DNA from: GAS188 sp963794475
Lineage (GTDB): Bacteria > Pseudomonadota > Alphaproteobacteria > Rhizobiales > Beijerinckiaceae
DNA: 64,000 nucleotides
Reading direction: 5' to 3'
Assembly: GCA_963794475.1 (NCBI GenBank)
Contig: CAWCDW010000008.1
Span: 124,001 to 188,000, forward strand
Positions 24,912-33,175 of the stretch are shown here, piece after piece. A model generated the notes under the pieces. That model did not search any database. It was not told the DNA's origin and worked only from the letters and a program-made list of their open reading frames with translations. Each line of letters starts with the position of its first letter. The stretch's first letter is position 1. The position numbers and the translations under genes are program-made.

Positions 24912-26204
24912 TTATTCGAAGCCGGGTCGCCATGTGTTCGCAAGGCGCGCCGCGTCGACGACGGCCTCGATCGATGAGAAGCTTTTGGCATTGACGAGGA
25001 GCGCGCGGGCGAGGCGGAGCGCGCGAGCTTCGCAAGTGGCGCGACGCGCCCTGTCCTCGATCCACTCGAAGTCGATATTGTGCGCCAGGCCGAGGATACG
25101 GCGCACGATCTTCGCTCCCGCGAAACCGATGGCGTCGCTGAAAAGCCGGTCCATATAGTCTTGCCGCTCGATCTCGAGGCGCCCCTCGCCGAGCGTCCCG
25201 AGAAAAAGGCTTGATGGATACGCGTCGCCTTTCGCCTCCTTGCGCCAGAGCTCGAGGAATTTCACGCGAAAGCGGCGCCAGATCTCCGCGGCGGTCTCGA
25301 GCACCCACTCGCCATGAGCGCCGCGTTCGCCAGGTCTCTTCTCATGGCCCTCGTTCGCCAGGAAATTCATCAGGAGATTCGCGACAAGCGCCCCGATGTC
25401 GAAACCCATCGGGCCGTAAAAGGCGAATTCCGGATCGATCACCCGCGTGTTGTCATGCGTCACCATCACCGAGCCGGTGTGCAGGTCGCCATGGATCATG
25501 GCCTCGGCGCTGCTCAAGAATTTCAGCTTCAGTCGCGAGATCGCGACATGGAGGTCGAGATCGGTGCGGAATTCTTGTGCGATGGCATCGAGAAAGGGCT
25601 CAGTCCAGCGATTTTGCTCGGCGAGGCGATAAGGATCGGTGAAGATGAGATCCTCGGTTATCTTGCAAAGAGCGTGGTTCCCGGCGAAGTCGGCGATGCG
25701 TCTTTTTTTATTGGCCGCTTCGAGCGCGAGGTCAGAAGTGAAATACAGGGTGCGCGCTAGGAAGGTGGAAAGGTCCTCCGCAAGACGAGGATAGCGCGTG
25801 CCGGCGATCAGCCCGCGGCGCAATATGATGTGAGGCTCGAGAAGCTCCATGACGATTAGCTTCATGTCGTCATCGAAATTAATGATCGTGGGAACGAGCC
25901 CGGGCGCGAGCTCCGCCTGCCGCGCAAGCGCGGCGTTCTCATAATTGGCCCGCGACAATGGCAGCGGCCAGCTCTCGCCAACAAGGCGAACGAACGGAAG
26001 AGCCTGCTTCACCGCGACCCCGCCTTTCGTCCCCTTGACGATGAAGACGAGATTGAGATTGCCGTCCCCGACTTCGCGCACCCGCCAGCCGGCGCGGTCT
26101 CCGCCGAGCTGCTGCCCAACGGCCGGAATGCTTGCGAGATAGGCAGGAAGATCGGTCTCGGACAAGCGCCGATATCGTTTGGTCTCCGCGCGAGCGCCTT
26201 TCAT
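24912..26204 (-). CDS. mtnK: S-methyl-5-thioribose kinase
   Basis: A 430-residue kinase of the methionine salvage pathway; it phosphorylates methylthioribose to its 1-phosphate. The fold is of the choline/aminoglycoside kinase type: GDGNLNLVFIVKG in the nucleotide loop, the catalytic loop IHGDLHTGSVMV, and DPEFAFYGPMGFDIGALVANL, which is specific for MtnK. The length matches the family. No other mtn gene (mtnA and so on) is adjacent, but a ribose-type importer converges on it, which may supply methylthioribose. The ATG at 26204 is well placed. Confidence 0.93.
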   Translation of the reverse strand: MKGARAETKRYRRLSETDLPAYLASIPAVGQQLGGDRAGWRVREVGDGNLNLVFIVKGTKGGVAVKQALPFVRLVGESWPLPLSRANYENAALARQAELAPGLVPTIINFDDDMKLIVMELLEPHIILRRGLIAGTRYPRLAEDLSTFLARTLYFTSDLALEAANKKRRIADFAGNHALCKITEDLIFTDPYRLAEQNRWTEPFLDAIAQEFRTDLDLHVAISRLKLKFLSSAEAMIHGDLHTGSVMVTHDNTRVIDPEFAFYGPMGFDIGALVANLLMNFLANEGHEKRPGERGAHGEWVLETAAEIWRRFRVKFLELWRKEAKGDAYPSSLFLGTLGEGRLEIERQDYMDRLFSDAIGFAGAKIVRRILGLAHNIDFEWIEDRARRATCEARALRLARALLVNAKSFSSIEAVVDAARLANTWRPGFE

Positions 26205-26221
26205 GGTTCACCTGGGCAATA

Positions 26222-26291
26222 GTGAGTAGTGAAGGGTGAAGAGAGAGTTTGATAAGATAAAGCCGCTCACACTTCACCCTTCACCGCTCAC
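26222..26291. repeat. 20-bp near-perfect inverted repeat
   Basis: Left arm 26222-26241 and right arm 26272-26291 are complementary at 18 of 20 positions, built from GTGAGTAGTGAAGGGTGAAG-type units, with a 30-nt AT-rich loop. The right arm runs through the stop codon of the acetyltransferase gene (26274), so the repeat forms the last codons and 3' end of that gene. It lies about 18 nt before the mtnK start. It may act as a terminator or be a dispersed palindromic repeat. Confidence 0.75.
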
Positions 26292-26771
26292 TTCTCCCCA
26301 CCCGTAGCGAAAGGTCGGGAGGCCCGATGTCGGGTTGCGGCCGGCACGTAAGCGGCGAAAGCCGTGCTTTTCGTAAAAGGCGATGGCGCGCGGATTGTCT
26401 TGGTTCACATCGAGCCAAAGCCCGCGAGGCGAGAGGCGCTTTGCCTCGTCGATCAGCGCTTTGCCGGCGCCCTTTCCCCAATGATCGAGAGCGACGACGA
26501 TCTGGTCGAGCTGGCGAAGCTTCGGCGAGAGCGCGATGAAGCCAAGGATGCGTCCCTCCCGAGAGCCGGTCGCGCAGCGCATCGCGAAGCCCAGGCCCTC
26601 CAGTTGCGCGAGATGGGCGCGGAACCCCTCGCGCCGTTCGCCGAAATCGATCGCCGGCATCGCCGCGCGCCATGCCGCGACCCAAAGATCGAGCATGGCT
26701 TCGCGATCTCCCTCGGCGGCGTCGCGAAGCGCGAAGGCTGAGCTTTTCGATCGTGAGGGCATCTCTCTCAT
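26274..26771 (-). CDS. GNAT-family acetyltransferase
   Basis: A 165-residue GNAT N-acetyltransferase. The core is seen in GRILGFIALSPKLRQLDQIVVALDHWGKGAGKALIDEAKRLS (acetyl-CoA loop HWGKGAGKAL) and in DVNQDNPRAIAFYEKHGFRRL. The substrate is unknown. Two ATGs at 26771 and 26762 are possible; neither has a strong ribosome binding site. The final residues (VSGEG) are encoded by one arm of a palindromic repeat, which suggests the repeat inserted into or evolved with the 3' end. Confidence 0.85.
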   Translation of the reverse strand: MREMPSRSKSSAFALRDAAEGDREAMLDLWVAAWRAAMPAIDFGERREGFRAHLAQLEGLGFAMRCATGSREGRILGFIALSPKLRQLDQIVVALDHWGKGAGKALIDEAKRLSPRGLWLDVNQDNPRAIAFYEKHGFRRLRAGRNPTSGLPTFRYGWGEVSGEG

Positions 26772-26885
26772 GCGGCGCCGGCGGTCGCGGCAAGAGGGAG
26801 ATGGCGTCTCAACGCATCGTGCCCGCGCCGATAGGCCGGGGCTTGGTGGCGCGAGGCGGGAGGGAGCGATGCATCCCTTATGCGC

Positions 26886-27917
26886 TCAACGATCCGTCAG
26901 CTTCAACTCGATGCGGCGGTTGCGCTTGAAGGCATCTTCCGTATCGCCGAGGTCGAGCGGCTGGAATTCTCCGAAGCCTGCCGCGAGGAGATGCTCGGGC
27001 GGCAGGCCTTGCGATTGCAGGTAACGCACCACCGCAATGGCGCGCGCGGCGGAAAGATCCCAGTTCGTGGCGAATTTCCCGGTTCCCGAAAGCGGGCGCT
27101 TGTCGGTGTGGCCGTCGACGCGGAGCACCCAGGGGATGTCGGGGGGGATATTCGTGATGATCTCGCGCATCGCGGTCGCGATCTTGTCGAGTTCGGGCAT
27201 GCCTTCCGGCTTCAGATCCGCCTGGCCGGGATCGAAGAAGACCTCCGATTGGAACACGAAGCGGTCGCCGACGATGCGGATGTCGGGGCGGTTGCCGAGA
27301 ATGTCTCGCAGCCGGCCGAAGAAGTCCGAGCGATAGCGCGCGAGCTCCTGCACCTTTTGCGCGAGCGCGACGTTGAGGCGAGAGCCGAGATCGGCGATGC
27401 GCGTCTGCGCGTCCTGCTCGCGCGTCTCGGATGCCTGGAGCGCGGATTCGATCGCCGCCAGCTGACGGCGAAGCGCCGCGATCTGCTGGTTCAGCGCATC
27501 GATCTGCGAGAGCGCTCGGTTGGTGTCGGCCGTCTGCGCCTCGAGCGCGCTCTGCAGCTGCCCGGCTCGGCGCTCGGCCGCGTTCGCGGCACCGCCGCCC
27601 ACGTCCATCTGCCCCTGGAGCCGCGCCTGATCGGCCTTGGCCTGGTCGAGCGTGGCTCGCAGCGCCCCGATCTCGGCATCCGATTTCGAGCCTTTCGTCT
27701 TCTCGAGCGACAACAAATCGGTCAGCTCGGCGATCTGGCGGTTGAGGCGGGTGAGCACGGTGTCGCGGCCGTTCACCTCTTGCGAGAGCACGACTTGCGC
27801 CACCGCGAAGATCGATAAGAGAAAGGTGATGGTCAACAGCAGCGTCGACAGCGCGTCGACGAAGCCCGGCCAATAGTTGATTTCGCGGGGGTGGCGGCGG
27901 GTGCGTGCGAGTGCCAT
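26886..27917 (-). CDS. MotB/OmpA-like stator protein with long coiled coil
   Basis: A 343-residue inner-membrane protein. One N-terminal helix (about residues 15-45) carries FVDALSTLLLTITF, with an aspartate placed like the proton-binding aspartate of MotB. A coiled coil spans about residues 50-205, then an OmpA-C peptidoglycan-binding domain (VDGHTDKRPL, NWDLSAARAIAVVRYLQSQGL, GFGEFQPL, RNRRIELKL). It pairs with the MotA/ExbB-like gene 9 nt upstream. No flagellar, Tol or Exb genes are nearby, so it is an orphan proton-driven stator unit, a type known but poorly characterised in Hyphomicrobiales. Confidence 0.87.
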   Translation of the reverse strand: MALARTRRHPREINYWPGFVDALSTLLLTITFLLSIFAVAQVVLSQEVNGRDTVLTRLNRQIAELTDLLSLEKTKGSKSDAEIGALRATLDQAKADQARLQGQMDVGGGAANAAERRAGQLQSALEAQTADTNRALSQIDALNQQIAALRRQLAAIESALQASETREQDAQTRIADLGSRLNVALAQKVQELARYRSDFFGRLRDILGNRPDIRIVGDRFVFQSEVFFDPGQADLKPEGMPELDKIATAMREIITNIPPDIPWVLRVDGHTDKRPLSGTGKFATNWDLSAARAIAVVRYLQSQGLPPEHLLAAGFGEFQPLDLGDTEDAFKRNRRIELKLTDR

Positions 27918-27926
27918 GGGCAGCCC

Positions 27927-28916
27927 TCACTCTCTGCGGACGGGCTCGGAAGCAAGCCGGTCGAGAAGGCGCTCCACCTTGCGCTCGCGCAGCGCTTGCG
28001 CCTCCACCCAATCGCGGATCATCTGCTGCTCCGAGCGCATATGCTTGACGAGCGCCTGGATGCCCTCGGCGAGGTTCGCCATCGCCTGGGTCGTGGCCCG
28101 GCTCGAATTGTCGGCGCCGACGAGCTGCTTCAGCTCGGTGAGGGCGTTGAAGACGCCCTGGATCGCCGGAAGCTCGCCGCCTTCCGAGGCGAACGAGATG
28201 CGTTGCGCGAGACGGTCCTCGACCTCGGTCGCGAAACGCGCATGGGCGCGCCCGACCTGGAGATCGAGAAAGCCGAGGACGAGCGAGCCCGCGAGGCCGA
28301 AAAGCGATGACGAGAAGGAGATGCCCATGCCGGCGAGCGGCGCCGCGAGGCCGCTCTTCAGATCTTCGAAAAGCGCGCCGCTCTCACCGCCCGAGGTGTG
28401 CATGGCGCCGATCACGCCGCCGATCGAGCGCACGGTTTCGAGCAAGCCCCAGAAGGTGCCGAGAAGGCCGAGGAAGACGAGAAGCCCGGCGAGATAGCGC
28501 AAGATTTCCCGGCCCTCGTAAAGCCGCGCCTCGAAGGAATCGAGCAAGGCGCGCTGGTTGAGAGGGGTGAGGCTTTTGACCGCGCCGGTGAAGGCGCCTT
28601 CGAGCGGGCCCAGGAGATAGGGCTTGAAGCGCGACGAGGACGCGCCCGAACGCAGCTTGACGTTCGCCCAGCGCACCTCGCGGCCGATTTGCCACAAGGC
28701 GTGCAGAGCAAGCACGATCCCGGCGAGGAGTGCGGTGATGATCACCGCGTTGAGCACGGGATTTGCAAGAAACGCCGTGACGATGCGCTCTTGCAGAAAA
28801 GCCACCGCGATCCCGCAGAGGATCAAAAACACGATCACGCGCCCGAAATAGGTTCCCGGGCGGCTCAGCGGGGCGACGGGCGCGGGCAACGACGTCGCGG
28901 GCCCGGAATCGACCAT
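27927..28916 (-). CDS. MotA/TolQ/ExbB-like proton channel protein
   Basis: A 329-residue membrane protein with two N-terminal helices (about residues 25-75) and two further helices around residues 140-215 forming the MotA/ExbB core (LLVFLGLLGTFWGLLETV, then GLAAPLAGMGISFSSSLFGLAGSLVLGFL). A cytoplasmic helical tail of about 100 residues follows. AAGGAG about 9 nt before the ATG supports the start. With the OmpA-like partner downstream it should form an ion-driven stator that contacts peptidoglycan; the machine it drives is unknown. Confidence 0.87.
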   Translation of the reverse strand: MVDSGPATSLPAPVAPLSRPGTYFGRVIVFLILCGIAVAFLQERIVTAFLANPVLNAVIITALLAGIVLALHALWQIGREVRWANVKLRSGASSSRFKPYLLGPLEGAFTGAVKSLTPLNQRALLDSFEARLYEGREILRYLAGLLVFLGLLGTFWGLLETVRSIGGVIGAMHTSGGESGALFEDLKSGLAAPLAGMGISFSSSLFGLAGSLVLGFLDLQVGRAHARFATEVEDRLAQRISFASEGGELPAIQGVFNALTELKQLVGADNSSRATTQAMANLAEGIQALVKHMRSEQQMIRDWVEAQALRERKVERLLDRLASEPVRRE

Positions 28917-29399
28917 TGAGGAGGCTCCTTCGTGCTCGGCGCATCATGGCTGCGCCGGAGAATGGGATCAAGGGCGGCCCAATTACGGGTCAATTAGCGG
29001 CAGCTTTGCCGCGCGGCAAAGCTTCGGGTGAGCCCTGACACGACGCATACGGGAAGAAGACGGGAAAACGGAAAGCCGCGGGTAATCCTTGCCTTTTTTG
29101 ATTTTGCGGTCATCGCGCCTTCTCGCGGCGAACGGCGTTAAGGGGCCGCGAAGCGCTCAATGGCTTGGGCATGGCCTCGTGGCGATTAGCGTTCCCATGA
29201 ATTCACGTTCCGGTTCTCTGATTCGGCCAGGGCCGCGCCGGCCCGGGAGTTCAACGGAAAGATTGCAGCAACGATACGACATTTTCACGGCAGGCTTGTT
29301 GCACCGGGCTCAACGCTAACTTCCTTCGATAACCGGTCAATCCTTTCGGCTTTCGCCAGACGCGTCGGGAAGGGTTCGCGTCGACGCGCCATCCGTACC
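28917..29399. other. Gene-free stretch upstream of the stator pair
   Basis: About 480 nt between the divergent ends of the stator operon and the phosphatase gene. It holds a perfect 22-bp palindrome (29002-29023) and several AT-rich patches, but no frame with convincing coding character. It probably contains the stator-pair promoter. Confidence 0.6.
29002..29023. promoter_or_regulatory. Perfect 22-bp palindrome
   Basis: AGCTTTGCCGC followed by its exact reverse complement, no spacer. It lies 86 nt before the start codon of the MotA/ExbB-like gene. It may be an operator for a dimeric regulator or fold as a hairpin in the leader. Confidence 0.6.
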
Positions 29400-30191
29400 C
29401 TATGCGGCTCCCTTGAGAATCGCGCCGAGCTCCGCATGCATCGTTTCGTTGCCGCAAATCACGTCTCTCGAGTCGACGAGTAGCTTCTTTCCGTCGAGCG
29501 TGCTGAAAAGCCCGCCCGCCTCCCGCACCAACACCGAGGCCGCGCCGAAATCCCAGCTATTGAGGCCACGCTCCCAGAACGCATCGAGGCGCCCGCAAGC
29601 CACATAGGCGATGTCGAGCGCCGCCGAACCCAACCGCCGCGTGGCGGCGGCGCGCGCCATAACGGCGCCGAGCTCTTTCAGAAAATGGGGATGGCCGCCA
29701 CGTCCAAGGTGAGGCGTCGCGACCCCGATCAGGGCCTGGTTGAAATCGCGCCTGCCGGCGACGCGGATGCGGCGGTTGTTCATGTAGGCGCCCTTGCCGC
29801 GCTCGGCGACGAACATCTCGTCCTTCGCCGGGTCGTAAACGACGCCGGCCACGAAGTCTCCGTCACGCTCGAGGCCGATCGAGACGCAAAACTGCGGGAT
29901 GCCGTGCAGGAAATTGGTGGTGCCGTCGAGCGGATCGACGTGCCAGCGGTGCGCGCCATCGGTGCCGGGGATGTTGCCGCCCTCTTCCATGAGGAGACCA
30001 TAGGTGGGACGCGCCTTCGCCAGCGCTTCGCGAATGATCTTCTCGGCCCGGCGATCGGCGGCCGAGACGAAGTCTCCCGGACCTTTCATCGAGACTTGCA
30101 AGGCCTCGACCTCGCCGAGATCGCGCCTCAGGCTCTTCGCGGCCTTGAGGGCGGCGTCGGTCATCACGGAGATGAAGGGCGAACGGATCAT
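29400..30191 (-). CDS. suhB: Inositol monophosphatase-family phosphatase
   Basis: A 263-residue Mg-dependent, lithium-sensitive-type phosphatase. The metal site is complete: MEEGG, WHVDPLDGTTNFLHG (the DPxDGT motif) and the C-terminal WDFGAASVLVREAGG. Proteins of this length in alphaproteobacteria are annotated as SuhB/inositol-1-monophosphatase, but substrate could be inositol phosphate or another small phosphate ester. It stands 115 nt upstream of the Sel1-repeat gene's end. Confidence 0.9.
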   Translation of the reverse strand: MIRSPFISVMTDAALKAAKSLRRDLGEVEALQVSMKGPGDFVSAADRRAEKIIREALAKARPTYGLLMEEGGNIPGTDGAHRWHVDPLDGTTNFLHGIPQFCVSIGLERDGDFVAGVVYDPAKDEMFVAERGKGAYMNNRRIRVAGRRDFNQALIGVATPHLGRGGHPHFLKELGAVMARAAATRRLGSAALDIAYVACGRLDAFWERGLNSWDFGAASVLVREAGGLFSTLDGKKLLVDSRDVICGNETMHAELGAILKGAA

Positions 30192-30306
30192 GTCGGCAAG
30201 ACCGAAGCTCGAGGGATGCGGAATGATGGGCGGTCTTCCGCCGGGATGGGGCGCGCCTGGCTCTGTGCGCGCGGATCAAAAGCCCGTCAAGGACTGCAAA
30301 ATCGCG

Positions 30307-31251
30307 TCAAGGACTGAACGTGCCAAGCTGGAAGGCGCTGAGCCGCTGGCGCACGAGGCCCAAGGCTTCTTCCCGTTGCTTGGATGAGAGATTCTCCGTG
30401 GCCTTGTCGAGCCAAGGATCGTCGCGCCCGGCATGCTTGGCGAGCATGTTCCACGCGGCGGCCTCGACGAGATCGCTCTTCACGCCATGACCGACCACAT
30501 AAAGGCGCGCCAGGCGATTTTGCGCGATCGGATTGCCGCGTGAGGCCGCCCGGGCGAAGAGCTTGGCGGCGGCGTCTTCATTCTTCGCCACGCCTTCCCC
30601 GTTGAACAGCATGATGGCGTATTCGATCTCGGCGGGCTCATAGAAGTCGCGCGCCGCCTGCCCCATCAGGCGCGCCGCGCCCTCCGGATCGACGGGCGTT
30701 CCCTTGCCGTCGCGCATCAGGGTCGCCAGCGCATATTCGGCCTCGGCCACGCCGGCATCCGCCCCTTGGCGAATAAGCTTCACGGCGCGGGCATCGCCTT
30801 CCGCGGTTTTTTCGTTGAGGGCGAGAAGGCCGAGGTTATACGCGGCCGAATCCTGCCCTGCATTTGCCGCCTGCGTCAGCAACGCCTTCGCGCGGGCCTC
30901 GTCCCGCGGCACGCCGCGCCCTTGTAGCACCATCATGCCGAGCGCGTAGGCGGCGTTGCGATCGCCGCGCTCAGCCGCGAGCGCAAACCACTCCGCGGCC
31001 TTTCTCAAATCGGGAGCGACGCCGAGGCCGTCGCCGGTGAGTTCGCCGAGAAGCGCCATGGCGGCCGCATCGTTGTGATCCTGCTCGACCCTTTTTGTCG
31101 CCTCGCTGAAGGCGTCGCGATAATGGCCGCGCTGATAGGCGCCGAAAGCGAGATCGGGGGCTTCGCCGGCCGCCGCGAAGGCGTGTGAAGCCAAAAGGCA
31201 AGCGAGCATCCCCGCGCCCGAAAGGCATCCCAATCGCCGGGTCGGCTTCAT
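30307..31251 (-). CDS. Exported Sel1-repeat (TPR-like) protein
   Basis: A 314-residue periplasmic repeat protein. A signal peptide at about residues 1-28 (LACLLASHAFAAAGEA) is followed by five to six Sel1 repeats of about 36 residues (for example AAYALGMMVLQGRGVPRDEARA and AEYALATLMRDGKGTPVDPEGA). Such proteins mediate protein contacts, often in envelope or signalling functions. The ATG at 31251 overlaps the stop of the ThiE-like gene (ATGA), so the two are coupled; the frame is open further upstream, but only in a basic, non-family stretch. Confidence 0.87.
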   Translation of the reverse strand: MKPTRRLGCLSGAGMLACLLASHAFAAAGEAPDLAFGAYQRGHYRDAFSEATKRVEQDHNDAAAMALLGELTGDGLGVAPDLRKAAEWFALAAERGDRNAAYALGMMVLQGRGVPRDEARAKALLTQAANAGQDSAAYNLGLLALNEKTAEGDARAVKLIRQGADAGVAEAEYALATLMRDGKGTPVDPEGAARLMGQAARDFYEPAEIEYAIMLFNGEGVAKNEDAAAKLFARAASRGNPIAQNRLARLYVVGHGVKSDLVEAAAWNMLAKHAGRDDPWLDKATENLSSKQREEALGLVRQRLSAFQLGTFSP

Positions 31252-31883
31252 GCCGGCGTCCGATGAGCGAGGCGCCGCAAGGTGGAAGTCGCGGCGGCCG
31301 CCGGACCCTCGGCGTGCGACCATAGGACCTCGCCGACGGCGACGAATTCGGCGCCGGTCGCCGCGAGATCGTCGACCTCGTCGAGGCTTCCGGCGAAGGC
31401 GACGCAGGGCGTCTCGAAAATGGACGACCACCAGGCGGCGCGATCGATGACGCTCGACAAAGGCGGCCGGCGCCCGTCCGGGCTCTGTTCGCCGAAGAGG
31501 ACGTAATCGGCGCCCTTCTCGGCCGCCAGCATGGCGTCGTCGCGAAGCCGCAAGCCCCCCATGCCGACGATGCGCTCCTGGCGCTTCAAAACGTCGAGGG
31601 CGGCGTCAAGCCCAGTCGGGTCCCGAAGGTGCACGCCATCGGCTCCGGCGCGCGTCACGATCTCCGGACGCTCGGCGATCAGCACCGCCGTCCCCTTAGC
31701 CTGGGCCACGGGCGCGATGAGCTTCACCGCATTGACGAGGCTTCGCTCGTCCGCATCGGCGAGATCGAGCACGAGCGCCGCCACCTCGCCGGCGGAGAGG
31801 ACGGCCCGCAACGGCGCAAGGAAGGCCTCGCCATCCGAAATCCTCGGGCTGAACAGCATCAGGCGGGGAGAGCTCGCGTCCAT
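31248..31883 (-). CDS. ThiE/TenI-like thiamine phosphate synthase family protein
   Basis: A 211-residue TIM-barrel protein. It shows GADGVHLRDPTGL and GADYVLFGEQSPDGRRPP, matching the thiamine-phosphate-synthase fold. The substrate-binding signature is altered compared with classical ThiE, and no other thi gene or TPP riboswitch is near, so it may be a paralogue with another or lost activity. It is coupled by a 4-base overlap to the Sel1-repeat gene and follows the aldolase gene on the same strand. Confidence 0.82.
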   Translation of the reverse strand: MDASSPRLMLFSPRISDGEAFLAPLRAVLSAGEVAALVLDLADADERSLVNAVKLIAPVAQAKGTAVLIAERPEIVTRAGADGVHLRDPTGLDAALDVLKRQERIVGMGGLRLRDDAMLAAEKGADYVLFGEQSPDGRRPPLSSVIDRAAWWSSIFETPCVAFAGSLDEVDDLAATGAEFVAVGEVLWSHAEGPAAAATSTLRRLAHRTPA

Positions 31884-32048
31884 GAGGGGGTGGTAGCTTC
31901 AAGATCGCGCCGCGGCGGAGGGGAGCGTGTTCCCTCGCCGATGATGGTGGCGAAAACGCGGCTTCTCGTCTCGCCTTATCCTTCCCGGCCGCGCGCTCCG
32001 CAAGGTGCGCGTGGGGAACTTGGGCGTGCTTGCCCGCGCCAGGCCTGC

Positions 32049-33071
32049 CTACGCCGCTTTCTCGAGGTCTTTCTTCCATTGGCCGAGCGTCGCAAGCCCG
32101 TTCATCTTGGCGCGGTGCGTGAAGGCCTTCTGCGCCGCCACCACATTGTCGGATTTGCCGGCCCAAGCCTGTTGCGGGGCCGCCTGCAGCGCACGGCCAT
32201 AGCTGAAGCTCAGCTTCCAGGGGAAACCGCCGATACGGTTCATCGCGTCGAGATGGGCGGTGGCGTCGATATCGGACTGGCCGCCGGAGAGGAAGGCGAT
32301 GCCGGGGACGGCCGAGGGCACGCAGCGCTTGAGCACGCGAAGCGTCGCCTCCGCCACTTCCTGCACGCTCGCCTGTTTCGGGTTTTTCTTGCCCGAGACG
32401 ACCATGTTCGGCTTGAGCACGCTGCCCTCGAGCACGACATGGGCATAGAAGAGCTGCTGGTAGACCTCCTTCAGCACCCACTCGGTCACGCGCTCGCAGG
32501 TCGCGAGATCATGGCCACCGTCCATCAGAACCTCCGGCTCGACGATCGGCACGATGTCGGCCTCCTGGCAAAGCGCGGCGTAGCGGGCGAGCGCATGGGC
32601 GTTCGCCAGGACGCAGGTGTAGCTCGGCTTGTGCTCGCCGATGTCGATCACGGCGCGCCATTTCGCGAAACGCGCGCCGAGCGCGTGATACCCTTTCAAC
32701 CGGCCGGCGAGGCCATCGAGCCCCTCGGTGACGGTTTCACCCGGGCAGAAAGCCAGCGGCTTCGCCCCGGCATCGACCTTGATGCCGGGAATCGCACCCG
32801 CATCCTCGATCAGCTTGACGAGCGGCGTGCCGTCCTTCGCTTTCTGGCGGATGGTTTCGTCGAAGAGGATGACGCCCGAGACGTGCGCCTTCATCGCTTC
32901 CGTCGAGCGAAAAAGAAGCTCGCGATAATCGCGGCGGTTCTCTTCCGTATTGGTGACGTTGATCGCGTCAAATCGCTTCTGGATGGTGCCCGAGGATTCG
33001 TCCGCCGCCAGAATGCCCTTGCCGGGCACCACCATATTCCGCGCCACTTTCGACAATTGCTCGAGATTCAT
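32049..33071 (-). CDS. Class I fructose-bisphosphate aldolase
   Basis: A 340-residue Schiff-base aldolase that interconverts fructose-1,6-bisphosphate with the two triose phosphates. Family motifs: GILAADESSGTIQKRF near the N-terminus, RAVIDIGEHKPSY, VPIVEPEVLMDG, and the Schiff-base lysine in EGSVLKPNMV. The class I form, related to eukaryotic aldolases, is usual in this part of the alphaproteobacteria. GGGAG precedes the ATG. It follows pgk, gap and tkt on the same strand in a central-carbon cluster. Confidence 0.96.
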   Translation of the reverse strand: MNLEQLSKVARNMVVPGKGILAADESSGTIQKRFDAINVTNTEENRRDYRELLFRSTEAMKAHVSGVILFDETIRQKAKDGTPLVKLIEDAGAIPGIKVDAGAKPLAFCPGETVTEGLDGLAGRLKGYHALGARFAKWRAVIDIGEHKPSYTCVLANAHALARYAALCQEADIVPIVEPEVLMDGGHDLATCERVTEWVLKEVYQQLFYAHVVLEGSVLKPNMVVSGKKNPKQASVQEVAEATLRVLKRCVPSAVPGIAFLSGGQSDIDATAHLDAMNRIGGFPWKLSFSYGRALQAAPQQAWAGKSDNVVAAQKAFTHRAKMNGLATLGQWKKDLEKAA

Positions 33072-33093
33072 TGTTCTTCTCCCATCAAGAAGC

Positions 33094-33175
33094 GAGGCGG
33101 CACGCCGCCTCGACGCCTCGGTATCTCGTTCTCGCCGCTTTCAGGGCCGCGCGGCCCGCTCGACGCGTCAGCGTC
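33094..33175 (-). promoter_or_regulatory. Series of hairpins between pgk and aldolase genes
   Basis: Three palindromes in 82 nt: CGAGGCGGC/GCCGCCTCG (33094-33113), GGGCCGCGCGGCCC (33144-33157, a perfect 14-bp palindrome), and GACGC/GCGTC (33162-33175). They fill the intercistronic gap and could stop or slow transcription, or protect pgk mRNA from 3' decay. Confidence 0.55.

Noticed and set aside
29089..29319. 76-residue plus-strand frame in the gap upstream of the stator pair
   Set aside because: No ribosome binding site, no family pattern, low-complexity end; not supported as a gene.
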